Source: Spinacia oleracea
Lineage: Eukaryota > Streptophyta > Magnoliopsida > Caryophyllales > Amaranthaceae
Assembly (NCBI RefSeq): GCF_020520425.1
Contig: NC_079491.1
Span: 6,249,143 to 6,313,142 of the forward strand
DNA length: 64,000 nucleotides
Direction: 5' to 3'
Part shown: one piece after another, positions 12,901 through 24,400 of the stretch
Layout of the letters: each line of letters opens with the position of its first letter
Position numbering within the stretch: the first letter of the stretch is position 1
The notes under the pieces: model-generated
Database searches by the model: none
Seen by the model: the letters and a program-made list of their open reading frames with translations, nothing else
What the model was told of the DNA's origin: nothing
Made by a program: the position numbers and the translations under genes

Positions 12901-14309
12901 TCTTTTACAGGAGTACCTCAAGTACCTGCAGAAGTTGATCTGAATCACTTCTTTAAAGAGGTATCTCTCAGAACTTTGACAATGTTGTTGATCTTTCTTT
13001 TTCTACTGTTCTTATAAATCTTAATAGTCAACAATCTCACTATGTCCATCCAGCATTAGTCCTTGTGACGTGTTTTAGGGTGATATTTTTTGTTACAGTG
13101 GCTTTTTTCCACTTGCTAGTGTATTTGGGACGTGTTACTCGAACATAGGGATAAAATTCTCCGAGGGTGTGGATCCATGGCTGATAATCATGTATTTTGA
13201 TTGATATCTGGATTTTTTTTAAATTTGGGGGGGGGGGGGGGGGGGGTTAATTTCAAGTTCCAAGTGCAATAGAACATCTTGTCATCACAAAAATATCTGG
13301 CTAAATGTAACCGTCCAAGTGAAATAAGCTGTGGCTACATTTTTTTTTAACCCAAGGTTCCGCATGATAACTTGGGAGCTATTTCATTTCAGAAACTTTT
13401 TCTAATGTTTAAATCTGTGTTCTAAATGTGATTTGCATGAAACTTTGCCTCAACTAGTTTTGTCTTTCATTTCTGCATTTCATCACCATGTATTTTGCAT
13501 ATGTAAGTTCATTTCTATGCAGAAATAATGTTCTCTTACTAGCTGTAACAAGAGTACTCCGTATCATGATGGTTGTGCTGCAAAATCAACTGTTTGTTTT
13601 GTGTATCAAAACAAAACTTGTGTCATTTATTTCCTGGGTTCCCACTTATTACTTGACCATTCATGTCACTCATGTTCTTCTTTGTGTTATTAACTATATT
13701 TCTTACTTGTTTTTCAGAAAAAGGGGGCAGACAAATTCTTAGGTAAGTATTCTATTGGTTATACTTTTGTGAATTATGAACATGAAGACAGATTCATATC
13801 TTAATTTCAGTTCAGCATGAAAACATGCAATCTCTTTCGCTTATTTCTTTTACTGTGATAGAAAATCATAGAACTATAGACAGTGAATTTGCCTGGTACT
13901 CTGGTAGTGACCTCCAAATGGTACTCATTTATAAACATAATACAATGTCAAGTTCACACAATATTTCTTATATTGAAATTCAAATCATGAAACACCTTAC
14001 TCGAGTTAAGATTCAGCTGTCATTTGATAAATTTCATGAATATGAGGATATGTTTCAGAGAATTACAGCTTACAAAGTTAGGCCCTGTTCTTTTTTAGAG
14101 CTGAACTGAACTGAACTGAACTGAACTTTTCTTTTGTATGCTTAGTTTAGATATAACACTATAACAGGATATGCTGTTTTGCTCATCTTATTCAGCTTCT
14201 GCTAATCTGCTCAATACCATTCTGAAATTTCTCGTCCTATGTTATCACAGACATGGTGGACATGATGGACACCGTCATCATTGGAATGGGAGGAAACTTG
14301 GCAATTTGA
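9968..14309 (+). CDS. PHS1: POOR HOMOLOGOUS SYNAPSIS 1 (meiotic pairing protein)
   Basis: Eight exons give an unbroken 286-residue frame: 9968-10204, 11404-11517, 12313-12378, 12460-12599, 12657-12826, 12911-12960, 13718-13742, 14251-14309. PHS1 is needed for correct homologue pairing and synapsis in meiosis and for nuclear entry of the recombination factor RAD50 (established in maize and Arabidopsis). Family-like blocks, compared from memory of the maize protein, are WKIQYARFF near the N-terminus, EEHYISKLNFTWPQ at the start of exon 2, IQKFALRF at the start of exon 3, PQSFTSLL in exon 5, and a C-terminal tail ending GMGGNLAI. Intron 2 uses a GC donor (CAG|GCAAGC). The last two exons are tiny and were joined because exon 7 ends one base into a codon that exon 8 completes. 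Introns 1 and 2 are long; intron 6 holds a 20-G run. The start is the first ATG of a frame with an otherwise clean leader. The linker between exons 3 and 6 is shorter than I recall for maize. Confidence 0.87.
13227..13246 (+). repeat. Poly-G tract (20 G) in PHS1 intron 6
   Basis: Twenty consecutive G, sitting on the sense strand of the PHS1 pre-mRNA. Such a run can form a G-quadruplex; whether it does so here, or affects splicing, is not known. Confidence 0.9.
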
Positions 14310-15209
14310 GGACCTTATTATACTCACTGTTACGGTGTTACCATAACTTGAACGAGACTTTGAAGTTTAAGGACCAGTTTTATGTCCCAACCTTTCTGTA
14401 AGTAGCGAAATCAACGGCAAACTCAGGTTTCTATATTTCAACCATAATCTCATCCATCTTTTTAGCTTAATCCAATTTCATGTACAGAAATTTGAATCAT
14501 TAAATTCCACTATATGCTTTAACTTTTACAAACCATTGTACACTGATAATTAATATTCATGTATGGTTACAGTTCTGAATGGTGACGATAGTACATAATA
14601 CTGTCATTCGATGTTTGTTGACGTCTCCTCTTAAAAGTTAATGATGTGATTTTGGTTTATTTCCATCTTTTTATTGCCTTTTGAAGTCAAGGGTCGTGGA
14701 AATTTGAGGAACACATGCTCGATCCATGTGACTCGAGTAAAAAGTCCCGATCTTCAGATTTTCTTACTGCATATCTTAATTCTGCTCTCCTATTTAGTTA
14801 GAAAAGTCACCAAAAAATACTCTGATTAGTGATTATAGTCCAATATTTCTGTACACTGATAATTTGTCTTTGATTTGCAAAGTTTAGAACTATTAACAAA
14901 TTGGTATGTGGCGTATGTCCGATTCCATGTGATTATGTTAATATGTGATGGGTTTGCCTTGATAAGTGAGCCAATGGAAAATTCTTTTGAATTACATGGC
15001 CCAGTTATATAAAAACCTTGATCTCCTATTTGATGGGTCGAGGCCCGAGACCCAAGGCCCAATACAGTCTCCTTTTTGGAAAAACTTCATTTGTTTCTAA
15101 CAGGATTTAGAGCTGAGACTCTGAGAGTATTGTTGGAAGGGAATATCGAAATGCTAGAATACATTGAAATAACACATACGAAAGTACGAGTATTCCATAG
15201 CTAGGAGCC

Positions 15210-15419
15210 TTTTTTTTTAAAAAAAAAGGTAAGATGAAGCGCCCTATTGGACCAGAACCCGTATAGGTCAATCCGGTCCGAGTTAGCGGGCAAGAAACTT
15301 TGAGAGTGGGCGAGTTGGTAGGAAACGCTCTCTCAAAGTACTCCTAATGGGGATTGAATCCCCAACCTTTTTTTGGTTGGTAGGTGAAATTCTTTCCACT
15401 ATGAAAGCCTTGCTTAGAA
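15210..15419 (-). mobile_element. Old SINE insertion, minus strand
   Basis: On the minus strand there is a B-box-like GGGATTCAATCCCC downstream of the head, and an A/T run at the 3' end (15210-15227). It is flanked by 21-base direct repeats at 15189-15209 and 15420-15440 that differ at three positions, as expected of an aged target-site duplication. Confidence 0.65.
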
Positions 15420-15999
15420 AGTATTCTGTAGCTACGAGCCTAGCTAGGGAGGCAAACATTTGGTACATTGTACCATCTGATTTTGTAGATTATATTGACA
15501 TACTTTATGAATAAAGGGAAAGCCAATATGGGAAGTTGAAAGGCAAAGGACTAAATTAGGTATTCAATTCACAAGTCAAACACATTTCTACAAAGAAATC
15601 TCTTCTATGGATTTTATCTTGGCATTCTATATAGTGCATTCATAATATACTATGTTAATTTTGTACTATATTTCCATGTGTATGATTCCCTTCATTAGTG
15701 ATGTTCAAAGGGAAAGAAATGGTTGTTGGAAGTTTTATGACTCTACGCGTTCTAATAAATTAATCAATCTCCGTGACTGAGCAAGTTTGCTTAATCTCAC
15801 CGGAGGCAGGGAGGGTTAAACCGGGTTTTGTTAAGACGTTTTTTTTGTTAATGAAGGCTGGAGGTTATATTATGGTCGTCTACTCGTCTCAAAAATAATT
15901 ATTGGAAGATAACGAAGTATTAGCAACAACTCTAGTTTTGCAAAAAAAAAAAAGTGTTCTCTTTACTTTAGGTTATACATGGGTTGCATTGTATAAGTT

Positions 16000-16130
16000 T
16001 TAGGTGCGAATTAGCTATATTATACACTTAGGCAGTACAAATCACAAATAAAGGAAAAGACGATTTGAACTTGTGATTTGTCGTACACATGCATCAACCT
16101 TAATCATTAAGCCAAGACATCATTGATAGT
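16000..16130 (-). mobile_element. SINE remnant, minus strand
   Basis: Minus strand reads AATGATGTCTTGGCTTAATG then, further on, a degenerate B box (AGTTCAAATCGTC). The head matches the 27673-27809 SINE (AATGATGTCTTGGCCCAGTG), so it is a diverged member of the same family. Ends are not defined. Confidence 0.5.
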
Positions 16131-18416
16131 TGTGTTTTATAATGATTGTAAACTCATTGTAGAACTTTTAATGTCGCCAGTGGCTCTATATTTAAGTGTT
16201 TCGTCCCCACTAATCCCACTACGTACTTAATAAGATTATTAAAAGAGCCTTTTAGTCATGTTACCCATTAGTTAGGTCTTTGATTGATACAAAGATAAGT
16301 AATCATATGAGAAATGATTAGGCAGCCGTATCTCTAATGATTAATATCATCCCTCATTATTTATTAATGGAGGAATCTTACTCTCGCCGACCACAATCGC
16401 AACTTCACTTGTGCGAAAGGCGTTGGAAGGCGTTAATTTGAACAACCATATTTTTGGATGCTTTCAAGAGACAATTTAAACTATCCATTAAAATCTAACC
16501 AACTTCTTAATTATTGAACTATTTCTTAATTTCTTGGTGTTAACTTTAGGAAGAATTTGATGTGAGTTTCATGTTAGGCTTCACTTGTTTCAAAGGAAAA
16601 AACATTATCATGGATCTTTTTGTTTTCTTTGCTTGAAATATCGTGTTCTGATGTGAATTTTCTGAGGTATGCTCTGAAATTTTCTGGAAGTTTCTCATTC
16701 GGCCTAAGTATGACCATACTTGTATGGTTGTACCTTAATACGAAGTATATAAGGAAAAAACATGATGAAGTAGGGTCTTGTAAAATTTGTCTTATTGTAT
16801 ATTCTTTAATTATCCAACATTTTACCCTCAAATAAAAAATATCCAATTTTTGTAATTTTGAAAAATGCGTAAACAAAGACACATGTCAATAAGCTAACAA
16901 GCGTGAAAAGGTAAAAAATAAGTATGATCTTTTCTGGTCTTTTCTTAACAAGATTGAGTGATGCTCCATAAGTAATAAAAATAAGGCGAAGATTGAAGAG
17001 ACATTGCTTACTTCCCATGATTAACAAAAAATTCTTTACTTTAAGAACGGGTACTACACGAGAAAACTTCCCTTTCAAAATTTACGTAGTACTTGATCGT
17101 ACTTTTTATGTTTAACCAAAGAATTATGCATCACTTAACCCAATATAAACAAGTCGAAAAGAAGAGGGTCGTTGAAGGAGCAAGAAGAACTAATAAGAAA
17201 TTGCAAATTGGGTAGCTTTCCACCGGTGTGTAACCAAAAAAGGGAATGTGCATCATGCTATATTGAGTAAGGAGAGAATGTTAATAACTTAATATGCCAT
17301 CTTATAATATATGGAAAATTCTGATATCAAATATGCTTAATGCCAAAAAATAAATGATTAGAAATGGGGTCCAATTGGGTTTTTATTAGATTTGGGCGGT
17401 TATGAAACTCCATGAAAGATGATGTTTCAATAATGTGATTATGTGATGGCTAGTTTCAACTAACACTTTGAAAATTATTCTTAATAGATTTGTTTTCATT
17501 CCTATTTAAAGGGTTCTCATTTGCAAGCTAGAAAGAAGATTAGGAAGGAGGCATAGGCCGTCGGAGGAAGTTGACTCGCTTAAGCCAAGCTTTTGATCAG
17601 AAGAGAGGTAACAGTTAAACGAACGGTAGGCCCAATATAGCTACCCCTTTGTTTAGATAGAAAATTAACTAGTAAGTCGTCGTACGTTTATGAATACTCG
17701 GGTACACTGCAGTTGTGATGATTCCAATCGTATGTGAGATAGGGTATTCATACACGGAATTCAATCTTATGTTTACTATATTACATTTTAAAAGTTTACC
17801 GACTAAACTGGTTAATATTTGTCACTCTGTATACGTTGATTTTCAATTTGTCACCCCGACCCTTAACTCTACTATGAAATCTTCCACTCACTCATGTGAC
17901 TCATCATTTTTAATTTACTTGTAGCTAATTTCTATAATACATGAGATATTGAGATGTACGTATATCTTCTACGAACACCATGATTGTCCCACCAAACAAA
18001 AGGAATATAATCACTTTTTGTTGAATATTTTAGGGTAGAGTGATATGAATTTATTGTGGTTAAGAGGTGTGATCATAAAAATGAGCTAAGTGTGACAATT
18101 TCTTACAGATTTGAATCATTTGATGATTGTTGTGCATGGGAGTTGAATAGGCTTATAGGCTTCTTCTCACTCTGCCTTCATGTTTGAAGGTAAGTCATCT
18201 TCTATACTCTCTTCTCCCCTTATTATTTTCCTCCGTATGTTGAGGTTTGCCTGCGTGGAAGTATATTTATTTACTTTTATTTGTATCTTAGTTAATTCAT
18301 GCGTACATGATTTAATTAACCAACATATGTTGATAGAGTTGGTGGAGAAACTTGAGCCACTTCATGTGAAATATTTGGGAGTTGCTCAAGCGTATATCTG
18401 CGTAGCTGAACTGGTT

Positions 18417-18642
18417 AGAGGGAGTATTTTTGCATATCTGATATGTGTTTGCAAATGTATATCATAGCAAAAGACAAAATAAGAAAAACACAAAAAAACA
18501 TTGGATGATACTTTTTAAAAAGAAATGGTACTTTTTTTTAAAAAAATGATACTTGTTTTTACATGAATGGTACTTCATTTTTTCCTTATTTTGCCGTTTT
18601 CTTGACTGATATGTATTTGCAACATATCAGATAGCCGCCTCG
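18417..18642. mobile_element. MITE, same family as 6912-7139
   Basis: Shares the left end (AGAGGGAGTATTTTTGCATA), the GATATGTGTTTGCAAAT segment and the interior ATGGTACTT plus T-run phrases with 6912-7139. The inverted end on the right (GCAACATATCAGATAG) is more eroded. Confidence 0.55.
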
Positions 18643-19420
18643 TCAACCTTGAGCTGGTTAATTAACCTGTGATAGGTGTTGTGTCAGACTTCCAGTTAGA
18701 GTCCCTTCTTCTTACCTAACAAATTAAAACAAATATGCTTTAAATTCTTGAAAGTTTGGAGCACATCATGCACCTTAATGTGAGATAAACTAGGTAAGGG
18801 GCCTTCGAGTTATGATCCCTCATTGAGCGAGACTCAAATCCTCATTTCGTACGTACGTTCAAGTATGTATGAAAGATTATTTTGTGATAAATCATGAGTC
18901 ATAAGACGAAATTGCTACCCATGCACCTTTTATATATTAAGGATATGATGGTTGAATATACGGAGTATTATAAATGAACAATACTCATATCTTATAATAT
19001 ACGGAGTCAAAATCATGAAATTAGATTCGATCATACTCAGCTTGAAGGAATGACCATGAAATTTTCTTAGTTTCTAGGGAGTCAAAATCATATCAAGTTT
19101 GACACAAATTCTTTTGTGTAAAGACATTCGATCACCTTATTCATCATGTGGAGACTAAATAGTTCAGAATAGTGTGACCAAATTAAATAGTATTAGGTCA
19201 TTGTTATAAGTTTACAATTGACATAACGTAACATATAGTTCTTCTATAAGTTCTGTTGAAGACAATATAATTTTAAACGATTTGAAGTGTTAGGGCATTG
19301 ATTTTGACACTCATTTGTTTTTTGTTTTCTAGTTTTCTCTTCTTGTGAGTAGGATATACGGAGTAATAAATTACATGTAATTTCACAATGGGTGTGCCAA
19401 AATCAACTTTTAAACCGTTA

Positions 19421-19752
19421 CTCCCTTCGTATTTTTTTAAGAGATATACTTGTCTTTTCCGGCCGTATTTATTTAAGAGATACACTTACCATTTTTAGTA
19501 ACTTATCAATCCCACCATCTAATTAAATAATACATCTAATATACCCTATCACCCACCATCCTATTAAACAAATATTTTCATAAACCCACCCCACATTCCA
19601 CCCTCCACCCACCAAAATGATATGGTTCCCCGATATTTAATTATTAAAATATCTATCCAACCTCACTTGCTTTATTATTTTATTTCATTCAATTATTCTT
19701 TTTAATAACCGTACCCGGCCAAGTATATCTCTTAAAAAAAATACAGAGTGAG
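19421..19752. mobile_element. Stowaway MITE
   Basis: CTCCCTTCGTATTT left end and a complementary right end, flanked by TA at 19419-19420 and 19753-19754. Interior matches 2206-2529 and 38023-38349 (phrase AAGAGATACACTT in both arms). Confidence 0.75.
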
Positions 19753-20150
19753 TAGTAATATTATTACTACGGCTCTGAAAAGGTAAATTCACCAATAATA
19801 ATAACGAAGAAACATTCGCCAACTTAGACCATTATTTGATTGGAGCATAATACTATTATTTTTACACGCCCAATACTTTGATGTGATCGCTACAGAATGA
19901 GTTCTGAATTTGTGATCACCACACGAGCTCCTGTCAAATTTATATGATCAATAATTATCCCAATTGAAAAGTAAAATAGTTCAAGCTTATTTTGTACTTC
20001 CTCCGTTTTTTCTTTCTTAGTAGTACTCCGTAACATACTAACATGAAGTCCGTTTCTTATAGTACTTTGTACTCCATAGTTTTTGAAATTTTACTGAAAC
20101 TACTCCATACTTTGTACTTAAAAGTATAAATGTATTTATACATAGGACTT

Positions 20151-20963
20151 TTTTTTTTTTTTGATAAGGTAAGAAAAATAGTATATTAAGAGCCCCTCTG
20201 TACGAGGGATATTCCTAAGTAATCACTATCTAAAATGGAAAGTACATGAGGACTATTATACGAATCAATACACATAGTGTTGCTAATTAAGTGACCAACA
20301 TTTGCAATTCAATCTGCTGCTCGATTGGCTTCTCGATAGATATGCTTTATCGAAAATGATAAAGGTCGCAACACGCGACCTTTAAACCGTGTCACAATGA
20401 TGACATGGCATGCTTATGTGTCATGGTTTAAATTGGAAACTAAAATATTTAACTTATATAATCTATTATACATGTTTCAAAAAAGGTAAGAAAATTTTAA
20501 TATTCTAATTTGTCTCCTTTTTTATATCGATTAATCTATTTACATATTTTGATAGTAAAAATATTGAATTGATAGTAAAAATATCCTGATGACACATAGC
20601 CTATGTGGCGCCTATATGTATCAATTAAAGTGCGACACGTAAGATTGTGACAACTAAATGTTATCGTAACTTGCGACCTTTATCATCACCCATGCTTTAT
20701 ATCCCATGGGAATGTCTTGTATTGGCCAATTGTCGAAGAATTTGAGAATGTCTTGTATATCTTGAATGACGAAATGAAGCTTCCACGGGATTCTCCAAAT
20801 CCCTTTTACTGCATTGATGACCATCAGGTTGCCTCCTTCAATGTTGAGATTCTTAATGTTAAGCTTTTTAGCTTCTTGAAGTCCTTTGTGAAGCGCACAA
20901 ATTTCTGCCATGAAAGCTTGTGTAATGCCTAGATTGTAAGTATGAATATCGATTGGGGAGCCG
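20151..20963 (-). mobile_element. 5'-truncated LINE carrying RNase H-like remnant
   Basis: Read on the minus strand, an AEICALHKGLQEAKKL-type block followed by a degraded REANRAAD motif matches the RNase H domain at the C-terminus of plant non-LTR elements. The copy ends in a poly-A (T-run 20151-20162). It is flanked by a perfect 15-base target duplication, TTATACATAGGACTT, at 20136-20150 and 20964-20978. One apparent frameshift and an in-frame stop where Trp is usual (after REANRAAD) show it is dead. A separate MITE (20351-20691) splits its coding part. Confidence 0.8.
20351..20691. mobile_element. Mutator-type MITE nested in the LINE
   Basis: Ends carry the inverted repeat ATGATAAAGGTCGCAA (left at 20356, complement at the right end), and the element is flanked by perfect 9-base repeats ATGCTTTAT at 20342-20350 and 20692-20700. 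A 9-base duplication is the hallmark of Mutator-like elements. It interrupts the RNase H part of the LINE, so it inserted later. Confidence 0.75.
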
Positions 20964-21787
20964 TTATACATAGGACTTGTGATCTGAGTTTTTAGTTCCT
21001 ATTCTTTCATGAAAAATAATTAACAACACCCTTCTTTTGAAATATATATAATTAAAATATAAGTGAAACACTCAATTTTGAAATTTGTTTTGTTCTTTTT
21101 TTAACGTATAATCAATAACCAATAAACCCCATATATATTTATATTTACTACGCTGAAAGCGTGAAACTATCCATCCCAAAGTTTATGTATTACAATGACA
21201 TCATGTATGTGTGATAGGTAACATTTTTGTAAGTACAGAATATTCCTTAAGCTTTGTTCTCTTTACATGGTATTGTCTGATTTTTCTAGTTTCTGGTCTA
21301 GTACGAATGTTTTACGTGAGTGTTTCTTGCTTTTTTTTTTCCTGATCTTGTCTAGTGTGATTGATCTGATTTTTCAAGTGTGATATAAATATATATTAAG
21401 CAATAAGAATAAGGTAAAGAAAACAGAGCATAACTCTTCGACTTCATGACATAGAAAAATAAAATTGAGGGGAACATTTGACGAACAAGTAGACAAGTAG
21501 TCCATGATATGCAGATATGGATTATGGAGTAGATAATACATATGTTCACTCAAAATTGTACGAGAAGAGAAGATTAGGTTGTCGATGAATGACTAGGAGT
21601 GGGCCCAGACATGAGGACATAACAGAGCTAGCCACACGTTCTGCCCTATTAGCCTACTTTGCTATTTGGGCCCCTACCCCCGACCCTGTTGGCTACAGCC
21701 CAGCCCTCAAAGTTGCCCATTTCTGGTAATACCATTTTCACCTCCTTACTTACTGTTGGTTTGCCTCACACAGTAAAAAGTGTTTTA

Positions 21788-22091
21788 CTTCCTCCATTCT
21801 ATAAATATCGTACCATCTTATTTTTCACATTATTCACATTAGAGTGATTAGACCTTTGTTCATTTTTTTGTGATTCCTATCCAAGAAAAATTGTAATAAC
21901 ATGAGAATTGAGATTTTGTTAGACTCGTATCGATGTATATTTTCTACATTTTTTTAAAATTTTTTTTTGAGTTATACATAATTCGAAATAGTAAGAGTCA
22001 AAGTATGCGTTGGAAAATGTAAAATCAATCATGGTAAACGAAAAATTAGTTCACAAATATGCACCCTCTTTTTATGTTTAGGATGAGGGAG
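21788..22091. mobile_element. Degenerate Stowaway MITE
   Basis: Left end CTTCCTCCATTCTATAAATA after TA (21786-21787), right end GATGAGGGAG before TA (22092-22093). The inverted ends match only partly. Confidence 0.5.
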
Positions 22092-22135
22092 TAGGGAAAT
22101 TGTCTAATCTTTATAAGTTACAGGAGTATCTCATA

Positions 22136-22355
22136 CTCCATCCGTCCTTAAAAGATTGCCCTAATTTTCTTTTTTGTCTGTCCTTTTAAGTTTTCCCCGT
22201 ACTTTTATAGTTTGTGGTTCTCACATGTCTCCTCTCACTTTCTATTATTTAAATTAACAAACAGACAAAACTACAACCCACTTGCTTTTATTTCGACTTA
22301 ATTTTTAATAAAGTGAATAATGTGATTTGAGACAATTTTTTAAATACGGAGGGAG
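22136..22355. mobile_element. Stowaway MITE
   Basis: CTCCATCCGTCCTTAAAAGA left end and ATACGGAGGGAG right end, with TA duplications at 22134-22135 and 22356-22357. It resembles the copy at 53148-53364. Confidence 0.75.
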
Positions 22356-22734
22356 TAAACAGTTGTCTAATCATTTATGTACCATATCTCTCGAGAAGAA
22401 AAGGGTACATACCTAACTAATTAAGCTTATTAAATCAAAAACCCTAGATTAGATGAAGGGTACATTTACATACATAAAATAAACGTGTACTGCTTATCAA
22501 CCTATTTTTTACAACTTATTAATTTAATCTTGCTCTTATGTTCTAGATGCTATGAACACCTCATAAACAACCCTAAAATATGGTGCTGGCCTTATGCTCT
22601 TTGATGTAGTTCTACTTCCACATATTAGTAAGGTGTGTTATATATCTTCACTTTAAAGAAATAAATTTCTAAGTTTAATAAAGATAGAAATTTGAGGACG
22701 CACGTGAAAGTTTTGATGGGCCTGATTAATATAA

Positions 22735-23075
22735 CAAAATTGCATTTTTATCATTGATTACAGTAATAAGAATTGTACAACAATATTTGCGAGAGCCCAT
22801 GTCTCTCACTTATCTCTTTGGTAGAACTTTTGTTTCTACCCCTCATATATTGTGGGAGCTCTCTTGATTGACTCACCTCTAAACTTATGCACATACAACC
22901 TATTTATAGTTGTTGTATCCTAGTTTCTAGATTTTTCTACACTTGTCATTTATCTAGATTTTTCTTAGTACATTTTTCTTAGGATAATTCTAGACATTTT
23001 CTAAGATTATTCTAGATTATAATTTACAATTATATTATCTAGATTTTTCTAGATTAATATTTTAACAAATAATAA
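22735..23075 (-). mobile_element. Solo LTR candidate, minus strand
   Basis: On the minus strand it would start TGTTAAAATATTAATCTAG (plus strand ends TTTTAACA at 23075), contains TATA-like CTATAAATAGG followed by a leader-like segment, and repeats TCTAGAAAAATCTAG motifs. These are LTR features, but the other end and a 5-base duplication could not be fixed, and no internal retroelement genes are nearby. Confidence 0.4.
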
Positions 23076-24400
23076 AAGGTCAGTTGAGTTTCAATCATGT
23101 CTTATTATGTCCAATAAGTTACAATTATATATTTTTATTTGTCTAATAAAGTTCAATCATGCTCGGTAAGATTCAATCAGCTACGATCTAATAAATTCAG
23201 ATAACTTAAATTCAAATAAGTTTAGGAGATCACAGGTGAACACATTATAAGTTGTACAAAGATTTATTTTGTGTTGCATCCACTATTAAAGCATATGCTT
23301 CTCAATCATGGTTAAAAGTTAGTGATTGATAGCAACCATGTTAATAATATTTTTATAATGTATATGCTATTTGATTTTGTAATCTACTTATAAATGTCAC
23401 ATCTAATCTTGATTCTGTTAGGACTTGTTGGGGGTATGGAAAGTGATAGGACCTTATTTAGGAGTAATGATAGGGATTGTTATTGTTCATAAGTAAAAAC
23501 ACACCCTAAGGGACTGTACAAATACCCTATTCCTATAATTAATTTCCACTCCATATTTAATGGTAATTATCTAACCTTGGTTAAGACAATAAATAAAAAG
23601 TAAAGGATATGGGCCATAACTTTTACAAACATGAAATAATAATTCACCATGCATATTTGACTCGTTGGATTATTTGTTTGTCTTCACAATCCATACAGTT
23701 AGTTTCTTTGGTCTACCAAACTAATTATTACTTGTACACATGTTAGGGTTGCTAATTCAAATTTTTTTTTAATATAAATTTTAGGGCTTGTTCTCTCCAA
23801 TTTAAGAAGTCAATTTTTAGGTTCTTTTGGTTAATTTGTTTTAGAGACAGTAATATGTGGGAGTAACCAATTAAGCGAAGGAGAGAAAACTAGTTTGAAT
23901 TTTTATTGCGAAAGAGAAAGGCATAAAACAAAAGACTTCAGACAAGACAACAGAAACAAAAAGAAGCGGACTGAAAAGGAAATAAAGGCAACCAATCAGC
24001 AACATATAGAGCGAGTGTTATATTTCTTAATTGAAATCAGCTCCAATTAACATTATTAATTTTAATGCAGTGAAAATTAAGTGAATAGGTCGGATTCTTA
24101 ACGAGGTAATTAAACCATTATTACATTATCATTCATCTTCTCAATTTATTTTTTTGTTTCTGTGGGTGCATGATCAGTAAGGGGAGCAGATCAGAAGATC
24201 AATCTAGATTAGAGGGGCAGAAATGGAGATAACCCCACAAACACTTATAGTAATATTATTAAGTTGCAGTATCATTTATTCACAATTTCATACCAAATAC
24301 TATTTTTTTTTTTTTTTGCAAAAATAAAACTAAAATAAAAATGAAAATAGTGCTCCATTAATTAGACTTTATTTGTCTTTTAGCAATGAATATAATTTTC

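Larger units (their letters stand above)
14310..24400. other. 10-kb gene-free repeat region
   Basis: Between PHS1 and LOB no host gene is supported. Contents listed separately: SINEs at 15210 and about 16000, MITEs at 18417, 19421, 21788 and 22136, a LINE with nested MITE at 20136-20978 and a solo-LTR candidate at 22735-23075. The open frame near 18180-18467 begins in what could be an exon-like segment but has no recognisable domain and was not called. Confidence 0.55.

Noticed and set aside
13488-14109. Separate genes inside the PHS1 3' region
   Set aside because: These open frames run through introns 6 and 7 of PHS1; the phase-matched 25-base and 59-base exons explain the locus better.
18180-18467. 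Possible small gene with a GTAAGT donor after ATGTTTGAAG
   Set aside because: No domain was recognised, no second exon could be joined with confidence, and its end runs into a MITE.
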